From assembly GCA_005882415.1 (NCBI GenBank), contig VBAE01000144.1:1-13268 (forward strand): a DNA stretch of 13,268 nucleotides. Reading direction: 5' to 3'. The position numbers were made by a program, and so were the translations under genes. The notes beneath the pieces were generated by a model. That model was given only the letters and a program-made list of their open reading frames with translations, ran no database searches and had not been told where the DNA came from. The stretch's first letter is position 1; each line of letters opens with the position of its first letter. Positions 1-6,174 of this stretch are shown in pieces. The DNA is from Alphaproteobacteria bacterium. GTDB lineage: Bacteria > Pseudomonadota > Alphaproteobacteria > Sphingomonadales > Sphingomonadaceae.

Positions 1-209
1 CCCTGCGACGAGCCCTCTACATGGCGGCCCTGTCAGCCATACGCTGCAACGCCGAGCTCAAGGCCTTCTACCGGCGCCTGCGCGACAAAGGAAAACCCGC
101 CAAGGCAGCACTCATCGCCGTCGCCCGAAAGCTCATCGTCCTCGCCAACACCCTGGTCAGCCAAAACCGGACCTGGACCCTCGAACGCCCTTGACCATCA
201 ACACAGATG
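1..209 (+). mobile_element. Right end of an IS110-family insertion sequence
   Basis: The transposase fragment is followed by only about 15 bp before sequence matching the local palindromic repeat begins at CTCCACC (from 210). I therefore place the element's right end near 209. IS110-family elements usually lack terminal inverted repeats, and none is visible. The very short region after the stop codon leaves little room for a bridge RNA on this side, so any such RNA would more likely lie upstream of the transposase gene, outside the window. The boundary is inferred from repeat similarity, not from an empty-site comparison. Confidence 0.6.
3..194 (+). CDS. IS110-family transposase, C-terminal fragment (cut by window edge)
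   Basis: An open frame enters at the left edge and ends at TGA 192-194, giving the last 63 residues of a protein. It begins LRRALYMAALSAIRCN and continues with LKAFYRRLRDKGKPAKAAL and ARKLIVLANTLV. This is the typical end of the Transposase_20 domain of IS110/IS116/IS902 transposases: the RRALYMAAL helix, then an FY.RLR.KGKP segment, then a closing helix rich in Ala and Leu. In this family the N-terminal DEDD RuvC-like domain and the C-terminal serine-containing domain recombine DNA under guidance of a bridge RNA. The N-terminal part lies outside the window, so intactness cannot be judged. The gene converges on argG, 64 bp away. The family call is confident; the subgroup is unknown. Confidence 0.85.
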   Translation: MRRALYMAALSAIRCNAELKAFYRRLRDKGKPAKAALIAVARKLIVLANTLVSQNRTWTLERP

Positions 210-255
210 CTCCACCAGCTTCGCTGGTCCCCCTCCCCAACTGGTGTTGGGGAGG
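210..255. repeat. Half copy of the GGGGAGG composite palindromic repeat
   Basis: The stretch matches the right half of the two complete copies at 1958-2083 and 4994-5124. It has CTCCACC, a small hairpin (CCAGC, loop TTC, GCTGG), the linker TCCCC, then a terminal hairpin. The left half is missing and is replaced by the IS110-family element. The loop and stem sequences differ from the other copies but the pairing is kept. Confidence 0.75.
232..255. terminator. Strong hairpin between the convergent transposase gene and argG
   Basis: Arms CCTCCCCAAC (232-241) and GTTGGGGAGG (246-255) pair perfectly over 10 bp around a TGGT loop, 3 bp from the argG stop codon. It could stop or stabilise transcripts from either side. 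No T-run follows on either strand, so it is not a classic intrinsic terminator, and it is also the terminal hairpin of the repeat. Confidence 0.3.
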
Positions 256-258
256 CAG

Positions 259-1482
259 TTAGCGCGCCGCTCTCTTTGCCGCGATCCTCAGCCTTAGCGC
301 ATTCAATTTGATGAAGCCCGCGGCGTCGCGTTGGTCGTAGCTGGAGGAGCCTTCTTCGAAGGTGACCAAATCCTGGTCGTAGAGGGCGAGGGGGCTTTCG
401 CGGCCGATCACCGTCACATTGCCCTTGTAGAGCTTCATCCGGACCGTGCCGGAGACATGGGCCTGGCTGTGGTCGATCGCGGCCTGGAGCATCTCGCGTT
501 CGGGGGAGAACCAGAAGCCGTTGTAGATGAGCTCGGCGTAGCGCGGCATCAGCTCGTCCTTCAAATGCATCGCGCCGCGGTCGAGGGTGATCGACTCGAT
601 GCCGCGATGGGCGGCGAGGAGGATGGTGCCGCCGGGGGTTTCGTAGACGCCGCGCGACTTCATTCCGACGAAGCGGTTCTCGACCAGGTCGAGGCGGCCG
701 ATGCCGTTGTCGCGGCCGAGCTCGTTCAAGCGGGTGAGGAGGGCGGCGGGGGAGAGGGTTTCGCCGTCGATGGAAATGGGGTCGCCGTGCTCGAAGGCGA
801 TTTCGATAACCGTCGCCTTGTCGGGTGCGTCCTCGGGGGAGACGGTGCGCTGGTGGACATATTCGGGCGCCTCCACCGACGGGTCTTCCAGCACTTTCCC
901 TTCCGAGGACGAGTGGAGGAGGTTGGCATCGATCGAGAAGGGGGATTCGCCGCGCTTGTCGCGCGAGATCGGGATCTGGTGGGCTTCGGCGAAGGCGATG
1001 AGCTGCTCGCGGCTTGCGAAATCCCATTCGCGCCACGGGGCGACGACTCGGATGTCGGGCTCCAGCGCGTAATAGCCGAGCTCGAAGCGGACCTGGTCGT
1101 TCCCCTTGCCGGTGGCGCCGTGGCAGACCGCGTCGGCGCCCACCATCCGCGCGATCTCGATCTGGCGCTTGGCGATCAGCGGACGGGCGATCGAGGTGCC
1201 GAGCAGGTACAGGCCCTCATAGAGTGCATTGGCGCGGAACATCGGGAAGACGTAATCGCGGACGAACTCCTCGCGGACGTCCTCGATGAAGATGTTCTCG
1301 GGGCGGATTCCGAGCAGCTCCGCCTTGCGACGGGCGGGTTCGACCTCCTCGCCCTGGCCGAGATCGGCGGTGAAGGTGACCACCTCGGCGCGATATTCGC
1401 TCTGCAGCCATTTGAGGATGATCGAGGTGTCGAGGCCGCCGGAATAAGCGAGCACCACCTTCTTGGGCGGGGGGAGGTTCAT
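259..1482 (-). CDS. argG: Argininosuccinate synthase
   Basis: The 407-residue product joins citrulline and aspartate, using ATP, to form argininosuccinate, the penultimate step of arginine synthesis in the cytoplasm. The pyrophosphatase-type ATP loop AYSGGLDTS is at residues 12-20, and HGATGKGNDQVRFE (about 121-134) forms the citrulline/aspartate pocket. The length is normal for the family and the sequence resembles the alphaproteobacterial form. I chose ATG 1482 because AAGGA stands 7 nt upstream and MNLPPPKKVV leads directly into the first strand; the frame stays open upstream only inside argR. It follows argR by 4 nt, so it is cotranscribed and probably translationally coupled. It is the last gene of the operon, and no argH follows. 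The call is very secure. Confidence 0.97.
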   Translation of the reverse strand: MNLPPPKKVVLAYSGGLDTSIILKWLQSEYRAEVVTFTADLGQGEEVEPARRKAELLGIRPENIFIEDVREEFVRDYVFPMFRANALYEGLYLLGTSIARPLIAKRQIEIARMVGADAVCHGATGKGNDQVRFELGYYALEPDIRVVAPWREWDFASREQLIAFAEAHQIPISRDKRGESPFSIDANLLHSSSEGKVLEDPSVEAPEYVHQRTVSPEDAPDKATVIEIAFEHGDPISIDGETLSPAALLTRLNELGRDNGIGRLDLVENRFVGMKSRGVYETPGGTILLAAHRGIESITLDRGAMHLKDELMPRYAELIYNGFWFSPEREMLQAAIDHSQAHVSGTVRMKLYKGNVTVIGRESPLALYDQDLVTFEEGSSSYDQRDAAGFIKLNALRLRIAAKRAAR

Positions 1483-1486
1483 GAAT

Positions 1487-1951
1487 CTATCCTTCGGAAA
1501 GCTTACGGAAGCGCTCTGCGAGGGCGCCTGCGACGACCCCGTCGCGCAGCGCGAGGAAGAGGGTGTCGTCGCCGCAGATGGTGCCGGCGATCTCGGGCAG
1601 CTGGGCCTGGTCGAGCGCGAGGCCGACGAGATGGGCGGAGCCGGGCGGGGTCTTGAGGATGAGGAGGTTGCCGGCGGCCTCGACCGAGAGCACCCACTCG
1701 CCGAGGATCCGCTCAAGGCGCGAGGCGGCCCAGTCGCTGTCGCCGAGCTGATCGGGAAGGGCGTAGGCAAGGGCGCCGCCGCGCTTCACCTTGACCGCGC
1801 CCAATTGGTCGAGGTCGCGGGACACGGTCGCCTGGTTGACGGTGAGGCCCTGGGCGGCGAGGCGGGCAGTGAGCTCCTCCTGGCTCCCGACGGCCTCGGC
1901 CCGGATCAGGTCGGCGATCAGCTTCTGGCGGCGGATACGTGCGTCGGTCAT
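1487..1951 (-). CDS. argR: Arginine repressor ArgR
   Basis: The 154-residue product is an ArgR/AhrC-type regulator that binds ARG boxes when loaded with L-arginine, normally as a hexamer. The N-terminal winged helix carries the recognition segment NQATVSRDL (39-47, key Ser44-Arg45). The C-terminal domain carries GTICGDDT (123-130), whose Asp pair binds arginine. ATG 1951 is chosen over an upstream start at 2113 because the extra N-terminus is just translated repeat DNA. It also has an ideal ribosome site, AGGAG, 6 nt upstream, and that site lies inside the repeat. The gene sits between argF and argG. Its operator is most likely the palindrome at 6155-6168 ahead of argC, making it autoregulated. 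The C-terminal half looks actinobacterial (RTPPG/GTIAGDDT style), which is inference from memory. ArgR is, to my knowledge, uncommon in Alphaproteobacteria. Confidence 0.94.
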   Translation of the reverse strand: MTDARIRRQKLIADLIRAEAVGSQEELTARLAAQGLTVNQATVSRDLDQLGAVKVKRGGALAYALPDQLGDSDWAASRLERILGEWVLSVEAAGNLLILKTPPGSAHLVGLALDQAQLPEIAGTICGDDTLFLALRDGVVAGALAERFRKLSEG

Positions 1952-1957
1952 TTCTTG

Positions 1958-1966
1958 CTCCTCCCC
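1958..1966 (-). promoter_or_regulatory. Shine-Dalgarno of argR supplied by the repeat
   Basis: On the minus strand GGGGAGGAG precedes ATG 1951 with 6 nt between AGGAG and the start codon. These bases are the outer arm of the terminal hairpin of the repeat at 1958-2083. In the mRNA GGGGAGG can pair with CCTCCCC just upstream, so the site may be partly hidden. Confidence 0.7.
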
Positions 1967-2083
1967 GGCACGGGGAGGGGGACCGCCGGAACGGCGGTGG
2001 AGGGGGGCGAGCGCAGCGAGCATGGAGGCGTGGGACCCCTCCACCAGCCTACGGCTGGTCCCCCTCCCCGTTCCGGGGAGGAG
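1958..2083. repeat. Composite palindromic repeat, copy between argF and argR
   Basis: A 126-bp element fills almost all of the 145-bp argF-argR gap. It is symmetric around a variable core. Each end has a terminal hairpin (CCTCCCCG, loop GCA on the left or TTC on the right, CGGGGAGG). Inside these are a second hairpin (CCGCCG-GAA-CGGCGG on the left, ACCAGCC-TAC-GGCTGGT on the right) and the inverted pair GGTGGAGGGG / CCCCTCCACC flanking the core. The same plan recurs at 4994-5124 and in half form at 210-255. It has no coding signature, and reading frames through it are by-products. Confidence 0.9.
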
Positions 2084-2096
2084 TTTAGCGTGGCCC

Positions 2097-2963
2097 TCAT
2101 CGTCCGGCTCCAAGCATCCACGCCATCGCGCCGCGGGCGGTGTGCATTCGGTTTTCGGCCTGGCGCCAGACGGCGCTGGTGGAGTGCTCCATCACTTCGT
2201 GGGTGACTTCCTCGCCGCGGCGGGCGGGGAGGCAGTGGAGGAAATGGGCGCCGGGGCAGAGCGCCATCAGAGCCTCGTTGACCTGGTATGGTCGGAAGGC
2301 CCGCATCCGCGCCTCACTCTCCTCGTCCTGGCCCATCGAGACCCAGACGTCGGTGTAGACAAAATTGGCGCCGGACGCGGCTTCGGCGGGGTCCCGGGTC
2401 TGGCGGATATGGGGAAGGTCTTCGCCGAGCTCATAGCCTTCGGGGGCGGCGATGCGCATTTCCACGCCGAGCAAAGAGCAGGCTTCGGCGAGCGAGCGGC
2501 AGACATTGTTGGCGTCGCCTATGTAGGCGATGCGGGCGTCCGCGAGGCTTCCGGCGAGCTGCTTCACGGTCAGCAGGTCGGCGAGCGCCTGGAGCGGGTG
2601 GGCGAGGTCGGAGAGCATGTTGAGGACGGGCGTGTCGACCGCGCCGGCCATGCGGACCAGGTCCTGGTGGTCCATGACGCGGGCGGCGATCAGGGCGTGG
2701 TAGCAGGCGAGGGTTCGGGCGACGTCCTCGGCGCTCTCGCGAGTGCCGAGGCCGACTTCCTCCTTCTGGATGTAGACCGGGTGGCCGCCAAGCTGGACGA
2801 CCGCCATCTCCATCGAATTGCGAGTGCGCGCGGAGGGCTTCTGGAAGACCAGGGCGACGCCCTTTCCCTCCAAGGGGCGGCCGAGACCGGTGCTCTCCGA
2901 AAGGGCGAGGATTGCCTCAAGCCCCTCCCGGCCGAGGTCGGCGATGGTGAGGAGGTCGCTCAC
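2097..2963 (-). CDS. argF: Ornithine carbamoyltransferase
   Basis: The 288-residue product transfers the carbamoyl group from carbamoyl phosphate to ornithine, giving citrulline. The carbamoyl-phosphate motif is SARTR (44-48) rather than the common STRTR. HPLQ stands at 122-125, DVWVSMG (ornithine loop) at 205-211 and the catalytic HCLPA with Cys244 at 243-247. These motifs favour ornithine over aspartate carbamoyltransferase. It is somewhat shorter than most family members at the N-terminus. The start is GTG 2963, overlapping the argB stop by 4 bp (GTGA), so translational coupling is likely; no better start is visible. The sequence (QKPSARTRNS, QLGGHPVYI, GDANNVC) resembles a non-proteobacterial OTCase branch, which I infer from memory only. 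The acceptor could in principle be an acylated ornithine, but nothing here suggests it. Confidence 0.93.
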   Translation of the reverse strand: MSDLLTIADLGREGLEAILALSESTGLGRPLEGKGVALVFQKPSARTRNSMEMAVVQLGGHPVYIQKEEVGLGTRESAEDVARTLACYHALIAARVMDHQDLVRMAGAVDTPVLNMLSDLAHPLQALADLLTVKQLAGSLADARIAYIGDANNVCRSLAEACSLLGVEMRIAAPEGYELGEDLPHIRQTRDPAEAASGANFVYTDVWVSMGQDEESEARMRAFRPYQVNEALMALCPGAHFLHCLPARRGEEVTHEVMEHSTSAVWRQAENRMHTARGAMAWMLGAGR

Positions 2964-3829
2964 CAGCTCTTCTCGCGGCGGACCATGGTTCCGATCCCTT
3001 CGTCGGTGAGGATCTCGATCAGCAGAGCGTGGGGGACGCGGCCGTCGATGATGTGGGCGGTGCCGACCCCGGCGTCGACCGCGTCGGCGCAGGCCTGGAG
3101 CTTGGGGATCATCCCGGCGCTCACCCCTTCGCTCTCGATCCGCTCGCGAAGCTCGTCTGAGGTGAGGCGGGGGACGAGGCTGTCCTCGTCGGTCACGTCT
3201 TCCAGGAGGCCCGGCGCGGCGGTGAGGTAGACGATCTTCTCGGCGCCCATCGCCACCGCGATCGCGCGGGCGGCCTCGTCGGCGTTGATATTGTAGGGCT
3301 GGCCGCTGTCGTCGGCGCCGATGGTCGAGACGACCGGGGTCAGGCCCTCGTCGAGCAGGCGTTCGAGCACCGAGGCGCGGACGTGGCTGACGTCGCCGAC
3401 GAAGCCGAGCGTCGCTTCGCGCGGGGTGGCCGACAGGAGCCCGCCGTCCTCGCCCGACACGCCCACGGCCACCGGGTCGTCGCCCGCCTCGCGGTTGATC
3501 GTGCCGACGAGGTCGCGGTTGATCTTGCCGACCAGGACCATGCGGACGACTTCGAGCGTCTCCGCATTGGTCACGCGGAGGCCGTCGCGGAATTCGGGCT
3601 CCATGCCGAGGCGGCGCATCATCACGTCGACCTGCGGCCCGCCGCCATGGACGAGCACGCAGCGGACGCCGACGCTGCGGAGCAGGAGCACGTCCTGCGC
3701 AAGCGCCCGGTCGAGCGCCGCGTCGATCGCGGCGCCGCCAAGCTTCACCACCACCGCCTTGCCGGTGAAGCGGCGGATGTAGGGGAGCGCCTGGACGAGG
3801 ACTCGCGCGGTCTCAGCGGGGCTGTTCAT
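2960..3829 (-). CDS. argB: Acetylglutamate kinase
   Basis: The 289-residue product phosphorylates N-acetylglutamate at the gamma carboxyl, the second step of the acetylated ornithine pathway and usually the feedback-controlled one. It shows the amino-acid-kinase fold markers: VVKLGG with Lys29 and the glycines (27-32), HGGGPQ (61-66), EFRDGLRVT (79-87) for the substrate lid, NINADEAA (180-187) and IPKL with Lys243. An N-terminal helix (residues 5-20, ETARVLVQALPYIRRF) is like that of arginine-sensitive hexameric kinases, so arginine inhibition is plausible. ATG 3829 overlaps the argJ stop by 4 bp (ATGA), and the stop overlaps the argF start by 4 bp. A longer in-frame reading upstream only runs antisense-style through argJ and is discarded. 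Confidence 0.96.
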   Translation of the reverse strand: MNSPAETARVLVQALPYIRRFTGKAVVVKLGGAAIDAALDRALAQDVLLLRSVGVRCVLVHGGGPQVDVMMRRLGMEPEFRDGLRVTNAETLEVVRMVLVGKINRDLVGTINREAGDDPVAVGVSGEDGGLLSATPREATLGFVGDVSHVRASVLERLLDEGLTPVVSTIGADDSGQPYNINADEAARAIAVAMGAEKIVYLTAAPGLLEDVTDEDSLVPRLTSDELRERIESEGVSAGMIPKLQACADAVDAGVGTAHIIDGRVPHALLIEILTDEGIGTMVRREKSW

Positions 3830-4986
3830 GACGTTTTCGAATTTTCCTTGATGTAGCCGGGGCCGAGATCGATTCCGATCACCTGCGCCGAGCCGCTGCC
3901 GAGGCCGAGATCGACCTGGATGTCGAGCTTCTCGCCGGCCATGTGGCGGGCGACGGCTTCGCTGTCGTGGGGGGCGTTGGTGCCGGCGCGGGAGACTATG
4001 GTGCCGCCATAAGCGACGCTGGTCTTTTCGGTCTCGAAGGCGATTCCGGCCGAACCCGCGGCGCCGAGCAACCGGCCCCAATAGGGATCGCCGCCATACC
4101 AGGAGCATTTGACGAGATTGTTTTCGGCGATGTTCTTGGCCGCCGTCCGCGCCTCTTCGTCGCTGGCGGCGCCGGTGACGCGGAGGAGGACCATCTTGGT
4201 CATGCCCTCGGCGTCGCGGGCCATCTGGTAGGTGAGGTCCTCGCACAGCTTGTGGACCGCGTCGGCGAACTCGGCGAGGTCGGGGCGGCCGCGGCGGGCG
4301 CTGGCGAGGAGGATGACGGTGTCGTTGGTCGAGGTCGCGCCGTCGACGTTCAGCGTGTTGAACGTGCGGTCGGCGGCGTCGCGCAGCACCTTCGTCATCT
4401 CCTCGCTGGTGACGTCCGCGTCGGTGGTGAGGAAGGCGAGCATGGTCGCCATGTTGGGGGCGATCATGCCGCAGCCCTTGGCCATTCCGCCCAAAGTGAA
4501 GGTGGAGCCGCGGACGACCGCTTCCTTGGACTTGTGGTCGGTGGTGAGGATCCCGCGGGCGGCGTCCTCGGCGCCCTCGACCGAGAGCTTCTTGGCGAGC
4601 TTGGGCGTGGCGGCGAGGATCTTGTCCATCGGCAGCGGCGTGCCGATGATTCCGGTGGAGCAGACCAGCACGTCCGCCTTATCGACGCCCAGCGATTCTG
4701 CCGCCGCGGCGGTCATTGCGTCGGCGTCGGCGAGCCCTTCCGCGCCGGTTCCGGCATTGGCGTTGCCGCTGTTGACGACGATCGCCGCGGCGCGGCCCCC
4801 GTTCGCGGCGAGGCGTTGGCGGTCGAGCAGCACCGGCGGCGCGGCGAACTTGTTCTGGGTGAAAATCGCGGCGGCGGCGACCGGCGCGCGGTCCTCGGTC
4901 GCGACCAGCGCCATGTCGTAGCGCCTGCGCTTGACGCCGGCGTGGCAGCCGGCGGCGACGAAGCCCTGGGCAGCGGTAACGCTCAT
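3826..4986 (-). CDS. argJ: Glutamate N-acetyltransferase (ornithine acetyltransferase)
   Basis: The 386-residue product moves the acetyl group from N-acetylornithine to glutamate, recycling it. It belongs to the Ntn-like ArgJ family that cleaves itself into alpha and beta chains. The cleavage site is the Ala180-Thr181 bond in GMIAPNMATML, with Thr181 the new N-terminal nucleophile. The oxyanion-hole pair is the Ser-Thr-Gly segment CSTGIIG (109-115), and KGCGM is at 170-174. The C-terminus (YIKENSKTS) is complete. Whether it also makes acetylglutamate from acetyl-CoA cannot be told from sequence; no argA is in the window. ATG 4986 has AGGAG 7 nt upstream, provided by the adjacent repeat. It overlaps argB by 4 bp. 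Confidence 0.96.
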   Translation of the reverse strand: MSVTAAQGFVAAGCHAGVKRRRYDMALVATEDRAPVAAAAIFTQNKFAAPPVLLDRQRLAANGGRAAAIVVNSGNANAGTGAEGLADADAMTAAAAESLGVDKADVLVCSTGIIGTPLPMDKILAATPKLAKKLSVEGAEDAARGILTTDHKSKEAVVRGSTFTLGGMAKGCGMIAPNMATMLAFLTTDADVTSEEMTKVLRDAADRTFNTLNVDGATSTNDTVILLASARRGRPDLAEFADAVHKLCEDLTYQMARDAEGMTKMVLLRVTGAASDEEARTAAKNIAENNLVKCSWYGGDPYWGRLLGAAGSAGIAFETEKTSVAYGGTIVSRAGTNAPHDSEAVARHMAGEKLDIQVDLGLGSGSAQVIGIDLGPGYIKENSKTS

Positions 4987-4993
4987 GAGCCCG

Positions 4994-5002
4994 CTCCTCC
5001 CC
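4994..5002 (-). promoter_or_regulatory. Shine-Dalgarno of argJ supplied by the repeat
   Basis: The minus-strand sequence GGGGAGGAG stands 7 nt before ATG 4986. It is the outer arm of the terminal hairpin of the repeat at 4994-5124, the same arrangement as ahead of argR. The paired strand CCCC lies immediately upstream in the mRNA. Confidence 0.7.
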
Positions 5003-5124
5003 GGAACGGGGAGGGGGACCGCGACGCGAAGCGGCGTGGTGGAGGGGTCCCGGCGTCGGCGCGGCGGAGAGGTGGGCCCCCTCCACCGGACTGCGTCCGG
5101 TCCCCCTCCCCGTTCCGGGGAGGA
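4994..5124. repeat. Composite palindromic repeat, copy between argC and argJ
   Basis: A 131-bp element fills nearly all of the 142-bp argC-argJ gap. It has the same plan as the copy at 1958-2083: terminal hairpins CCTCCCCG-loop-CGGGGAGG at both ends, an inner right hairpin ACCGGAC-TGC-GTCCGGT, an imperfect inner left hairpin, and GGTGGAGGGG / CCCCTCCACC around a GC-rich variable core. The stems differ in sequence from the other copies but still pair. Confidence 0.9.
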
Positions 5125-5128
5125 ACAT

Positions 5129-6130
5129 TCATGGCCACACTCCTACCCGGGCGAGGCCGGTGGTTTCTTCTAGTCCGAGCATCAGATTGGCGCACTGGAT
5201 CATCTGTCCGGCGGCTCCTTTCACGAGATTGTCGAGGGCGGCGATGGCGAGGACGCGGCCGGTGCGCGCGTCGTAGCGGGCGGTGAGGTGGATGGCGTTG
5301 GAGCCCAATGTCCATTTGGTCGAGGGCGCGCGTTCGGAAACGTGGACGAAGGGCTCGTCCGCATAGGCTTCGCGCAAGGCTTGGAGCGGGTCGCAGGGGC
5401 CCTTCGCGACTGCGTAGCAGGTGGCGAGGATGCCGCGGTTCATCGGCGCGAGGTGCGGGGTGAAGAGGATGCTCCCGCCCAATTCCATCTCCATCTCCGC
5501 GGTGTGGCGGTGGGTGAGGAGGCCGTAGGCGGTGAAATTCTCGTCGACGGTGTTGAAGTGGGTTTCCTCCTTCAGCCCCTTGCCAGCGCCGGTGACGCCC
5601 GAGGCGGCGTCGACGACGATGCTGCCGGGCTCGATCAGCGGAAGGAGGGGCTTCAGCGCGAGGATGGCCGAGGTCGGGTAGCAGCCGGCGGCGGCGACGG
5701 TGCGCGAGGCGGCGATGGCCTCCCGGTGGAGCTCCGGGATGCCGTAGACGAAGTGGGAGAGCAGGTCCGGCGCCTGGTGGGGCTCCTTGTACCAGCGCTC
5801 ATATTCGTCGGCGTCGGACAGGCGAAAGTCGGCGCCGAGGTCGACAAAGGGGATGTCGCGGGCGATGAGGTCCGGCGCGATCGCCTGGGAGTGGCCGTGG
5901 GGGAGGGCGGCGAAGACGAGGTCGATGCCGTCCAGAAGCTCGGGCGCATAGCGCTCCACCTTTGCGCCCGGATAGGCCAAAGCGAGGTGGGGGTGGACCG
6001 CGTCCAGGCTCTGCCCGGCCTGGCTGTCGCCGAACAGGCGGACGGGCTGCAAATCGGGGTGCGCGGCGCAGAGCCTGAGCAGCTCTGCGCCGACGAAACC
6101 GGAAGCTCCGAGGATGGCGGTACGAATCAT
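5129..6130 (-). CDS. argC: N-acetyl-gamma-glutamyl-phosphate reductase
   Basis: The 333-residue product reduces N-acetylglutamyl phosphate to the semialdehyde with NADPH, the third step of the pathway. The dinucleotide loop GASGFVG is at 8-14, catalytic Cys150 lies in AAAGCYPTS, and the catalytic histidine is in THRHTAEME (about His209). VDLGADFRL (96-104) is a family hallmark. The length matches the long (type 1) ArgC rather than the ~310-residue form. I chose ATG 6130, which leads into MIRTAILGASG. A TTG at 6169 is in frame but lies on the ARG box. Only 44 bp separate this start from the remnant torF end, so the operon promoter must overlap the end of that gene. First gene of the arg operon. 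Confidence 0.95.
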   Translation of the reverse strand: MIRTAILGASGFVGAELLRLCAAHPDLQPVRLFGDSQAGQSLDAVHPHLALAYPGAKVERYAPELLDGIDLVFAALPHGHSQAIAPDLIARDIPFVDLGADFRLSDADEYERWYKEPHQAPDLLSHFVYGIPELHREAIAASRTVAAAGCYPTSAILALKPLLPLIEPGSIVVDAASGVTGAGKGLKEETHFNTVDENFTAYGLLTHRHTAEMEMELGGSILFTPHLAPMNRGILATCYAVAKGPCDPLQALREAYADEPFVHVSERAPSTKWTLGSNAIHLTARYDARTGRVLAIAALDNLVKGAAGQMIQCANLMLGLEETTGLARVGVWP

Positions 6131-6154
6131 GAGGGCGGCGCCTATGCACCGCCC

Positions 6155-6168
6155 TGCATAATTATGCA
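6155..6168. promoter_or_regulatory. ARG box (ArgR operator) upstream of argC
   Basis: TGCATAATTATGCA is a perfect 14-bp palindrome starting 25 bp before the argC ATG. It fits the ArgR core pattern TGNAT-AT-rich-ATNCA known from ARG boxes, with C where E. coli usually has A. An extra TATGCA half-site lies 6 bp nearer argC (6143-6148), making a second spaced pair with TGCATA at 6155-6160. CATAAT inside the box could be a -10 element, but I see no good -35. With argR in the same operon, arginine-dependent autorepression is the natural reading. Confidence 0.75.
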
Positions 6169-6174
6169 ATCACA

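Noticed and set aside
331..1656. A 441-codon plus-strand frame opposite argG
   Set aside because: It is the shadow of argG and argR in a GC-rich genome. The composition is odd (Glu, Gly, Ala and Asp rich) and no family is recognisable, whereas argG is unmistakable.
1483..1770. Long N-terminal extension of ArgG up to 1770
   Set aside because: It overlaps the coding sequence of argR in another frame, and homology to argininosuccinate synthases begins at MNLPPPKK.
1952..2113. N-terminal extension of ArgR starting at 2113
   Set aside because: The extra residues are a translation of the palindromic repeat; ATG 1951 has an ideal ribosome site and the standard ArgR length.
1958..5124. CRISPR array formed by the GGGGAGG repeats
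   Set aside because: The copies are three kilobases apart, long and dyad-symmetric, with genes between them; there are no regularly spaced short repeats and spacers and no cas genes.
6155..6169. TTG at 6169 as the argC start
   Set aside because: It would translate the ARG box and adds residues unlike ArgC; ATG 6130 directly precedes the dinucleotide-binding strand.
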